Positions 34,682-36,249 of a DNA stretch of 36,249 nucleotides are shown here, piece by piece. The translations under genes were made by a program, and so were the position numbers. Location: NCBI RefSeq assembly GCF_028369135.1, contig NZ_JAPWHW010000032.1, positions 1 through 36,249 on the forward strand, written 5' to 3'. Position 1 is the stretch's first letter, and each line of letters begins with the position of its first letter. Source of the stretch: Roseovarius sp. ZX-A-9 (GTDB lineage Bacteria; Pseudomonadota; Alphaproteobacteria; Rhodobacterales; Rhodobacteraceae). The notes beneath the pieces were generated by a model. The model searched no databases, was not told the origin of the DNA, and worked only from the letters and a program-made list of their open reading frames with translations.

Positions 34682-34936
34682 TCAGGGGCGAGAACACATA
34701 CGGACCTGATCCCGGATCACGGCGTAGTCGCTCAGCATCTCGGCGATGGCCGACCCGTGCGGCAGCCGCGCGAGCTCCTCGGCTGCGCGCGCCTGGAACT
34801 CGCGGCTGTACTCTACCACGGGCGGGCAGACGGTCGCGATGCCGGGCTCAGAACCGACCGTTGCGCAGCCGCTCAGCAAGCTCGTTATGATCGCGAGGGC
34901 GGCGAGCAGCTGCTTCCAGCATCTGGCGTTGGACAT
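34682..34936 (-). CDS. outer-membrane spanin lipoprotein (Rz1-like)
   Basis: This 84-residue protein has a lipoprotein signal ending in the lipobox LLSGC (Cys24), followed by ATVGSEPGIATVCPPVVEYS and a helical C terminus (FQARAAEELARLPHGSAIAE). It starts inside the upstream small membrane-protein gene in a different frame, with AAGG before ATG-ATG. That nested layout is the classic Rz/Rz1 arrangement. It would pair with the inner-membrane partner to fuse the membranes in phage lysis. Assignment rests on layout and lipobox. Confidence 0.75.
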   Translation of the reverse strand: MSNARCWKQLLAALAIITSLLSGCATVGSEPGIATVCPPVVEYSREFQARAAEELARLPHGSAIAEMLSDYAVIRDQVRMCSRP

Positions 34937-35075
34937 CATTGGCCTTCTCGGTGTCGTCAAGGCGTTCGGCGAGGCTTCCCGCTCGCTCGCCGGACCGCCG
35001 AAGCGACAGCAGGTACAGGAGCACGGCGAGGAGGATGGCGCCGTAGCGCAGCGCCGCCCGCACTGGAGAGGTCAC
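34848..35075 (-). CDS. inner-membrane spanin (Rz-like)
   Basis: This 75-residue protein from GTG 35075 starts VTSPVRAALRYGAILLAVLL, with one transmembrane helix at about 9-25. A charged coiled-coil-like tail follows (RRSGERAGSLAERLDDTEKA, NDVQRQMLEAAARR). The start overlaps the recombinase stop (TAGTG). The 3' part overlaps the lipoprotein gene in another frame. The size, topology and overlap fit an i-spanin. A longer in-frame version to 35141 lies inside the recombinase and was rejected. No endolysin or holin is visible beside it. Confidence 0.72.
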   Translation of the reverse strand: MTSPVRAALRYGAILLAVLLYLLSLRRSGERAGSLAERLDDTEKANDVQRQMLEAAARRPRDHNELAERLRNGRF

Positions 35076-35782
35076 TAGCTGCCCTCTCCGCGGACACGGC
35101 CAATTCTTCGCAGCAGATTCCCGACACTGGACACTTGCCACCTCCCACCGCGCCGTGTGAGGATCCCGCGCCGGTTCAGTTCTCCGGCCATGGCGCGCAG
35201 CGTTTCATGACCCTGCGCGCGAATATCGATGAGAACATCTGCGAGGTCAGCGGCGTGTGCATCCGCATTTGCCGTGACCGCCGCTCGCAGGGCCGCGCCC
35301 CCCTTGCCGGCTGCCTTTAGTGCCGCAGCCCCGTTGGGGTTCCCCAGCTTGACACCACGCGCCTTGGCGGCCGCCAGCGCCTCCTTCGTACGCCGCGAGA
35401 TCGCCTCACGCTCCTGCTGAGCCACGAGCGCCATAATACCAACCGTCAGGTCGTTGGCCTCGGGCATATCCACCGCGAGGAAGCGTACGCCGCTGTCGCG
35501 CAGGGTCAGCAAGAAGACGGCATTGCGGCTGAGCCGGTCGAGCTTGGCGATGACCAGCGTGGCCCCTGTCAGCTTTGCGAGATGCAAAGCTTGTGCCAGT
35601 TCGGGCCGCGCATCCTTGCTGCCACTTTCGACTTCGGTGAAGCGGCCGATAACATCAGCGCTGCGCGATGCCGCAAAGTCATCGATCGCCCTGCGCTGCG
35701 CGTCCAGACCTAGACCGGATCGGCCCTGGCGTGCGGTGGAAACGCGCTCATAGGCAACGAATTTCAGTGCTGGCTGGGGCAT
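35075..35782 (-). CDS. small serine recombinase (resolvase/invertase)
   Basis: This 235-residue protein has a resolvase domain with the nucleophile in YERVSTARQG (Ser15). The conserved ATLVIAKLDRLSRNAVFLLT and DLTVGIMALVAQQEREAISR then RTKEALAAAKARG follow. A C-terminal DNA-binding segment ends with GELNRRGILTRRGGRWQVSS. The size fits DNA resolvases and invertases. The start is the ATG at 35782. Within a phage context it might control inversion or resolve multimers. It is translationally linked to the spanin gene. Confidence 0.92.
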   Translation of the reverse strand: MPQPALKFVAYERVSTARQGRSGLGLDAQRRAIDDFAASRSADVIGRFTEVESGSKDARPELAQALHLAKLTGATLVIAKLDRLSRNAVFLLTLRDSGVRFLAVDMPEANDLTVGIMALVAQQEREAISRRTKEALAAAKARGVKLGNPNGAAALKAAGKGGAALRAAVTANADAHAADLADVLIDIRAQGHETLRAMAGELNRRGILTRRGGRWQVSSVGNLLRRIGRVRGEGS

Positions 35783-36072
35783 GTACAGACCTGCGCAACG
35801 TGGGTTTGGCAGTTGTGTACACGGATCCGCACCGGATTGGTACGATCAAAGGCGGCCACACCGTTCTTAAGCTGTTGTTTTAGCTTCCATTAGCTCCGTG
35901 AGTTCGCACCCCAAGACAGATCGACCGGATGTTCGCTGCGGTTGCCATTTCTGTCAGTGGTGACTGATTGCGAACTCAATCGCGATGACCAAATCGACCG
36001 GATTCTTTTGGGCCATGTCGAGGCGTGCAGATGCCACCGACGTCCGTCCGGCTTCACCCATACAGCGACCCA
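35783..36072. other. promoter region of the recombinase, no gene seen
   Basis: The gap between the terminase and the recombinase carries no recognisable gene. Two TGTACA hexamers (35782-35787 and 35816-35821) flank the recombinase start, and one overlaps its first bases. They could be a regulatory pair, but no regulator is known. Confidence 0.4.
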
Positions 36073-36249
36073 TCACCCAAAGAGCTCATCAAACTCGGCG
36101 AACGGGTTCGGGCCTGCGTCGCTCATGCCCGCCACACGGGTCCGCGCTGATGGCGTCAGCCCGAACTCGGCGGCATAGCGCACCATGTCGGCCATCGCCT
36201 TGTTCGCGGCACCCACCAGCGGGTTCTGGATCAGGTTGCCGCTCTTGGT
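36073..36249 (-). CDS. phage terminase small subunit, P27 family (partial)
   Basis: The minus-strand frame enters at the right edge and ends at the TGA at 36073. Its 58 residues read TKSGNLIQNPLVGAANKAMA, then DMVRYAAEFGLTPSARTRVA, and end FAEFDELFG. This is the C-terminal end of P27-type small terminase subunits ('S-G-x-x-x-x-N-P-x-x…A-x-x-x-M-x-x-x-x-x-E-F-G-x-T-P-S-A-R-x-R'). The N-terminal HTH part lies outside the window. It places phage packaging genes at the right edge. Confidence 0.85.
   Translation of the reverse strand, partial: TKSGNLIQNPLVGAANKAMADMVRYAAEFGLTPSARTRVAGMSDAGPNPFAEFDELFG

Overview
The window is high-GC DNA from an alphaproteobacterium, most likely a Rhodobacterales relative. 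The signs are a protein with the VPLPA-type C-terminal sorting signal, the DUF2924/large serine recombinase module common in prophages of this group, and the codon use. Almost everything here is accessory DNA: phage genes, a complete type I-E CRISPR-Cas locus, insertion-sequence and restriction-enzyme relics, and a metal-resistance island.

Layout. (1) 1-7,775, mostly minus strand: phage genes. These are a partial HTH protein, a small membrane protein, a ParB-domain adenine methyltransferase, a primase-polymerase/helicase, an excisionase-like HTH, a sigma-like regulator and a Com-like zinc finger. Transposon relics and a VPLPA-CTERM exported protein interrupt the set. (2) 7,868-10,072: a 734-residue protein I cannot assign to any family. 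(3) 10,198-12,537, plus strand: four overlapping genes around a large serine recombinase. (4) 12,984-21,913: type I-E CRISPR-Cas. The order cas3-cas8e-cse2-cas7-cas5-cas6e-cas1-cas2 runs on the minus strand into a 64-bp leader with a consensus IHF site and a 10-repeat array. (5) 22,095-22,349: relics of an IS3 transposase and of a type I restriction HsdR subunit, read as one frame. (6) 22,656-22,719: a terminator followed by the 3' end of a tRNA-Ser, which looks like the scar of tRNA-targeted integration. (7) 22,880-34,655: metal-resistance island. It holds a UPF0060 protein, a MerR regulator, a Zn/Cd/Pb P-type ATPase behind a MerR-type promoter, a broken ion channel, a cytochrome c, a multicopper oxidase, small accessory proteins, a transporter, a copper-type ATPase behind a CueR-like operator, and a DUF411 protein. 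(8) 34,682-36,249, minus strand: phage genes again. These are an overlapping spanin pair, a small serine recombinase and the end of a P27-type terminase small subunit.

How it works together. Cascade, Cas3 and the Cas1-Cas2 adaptation pair appear intact, so the CRISPR system is probably functional, although the leader-distal end of the array is decaying. The metal island combines cytoplasmic export (two P1B ATPases) with periplasmic copper handling (Tat-exported oxidase and DUF411 protein) and at least one metal-sensing regulator. The copper ATPase has an operator but no dedicated CueR gene inside the window. The best candidate for something undescribed is the orphan 734-residue protein at 7,868-10,072, which lies between phage genes and an integration module.
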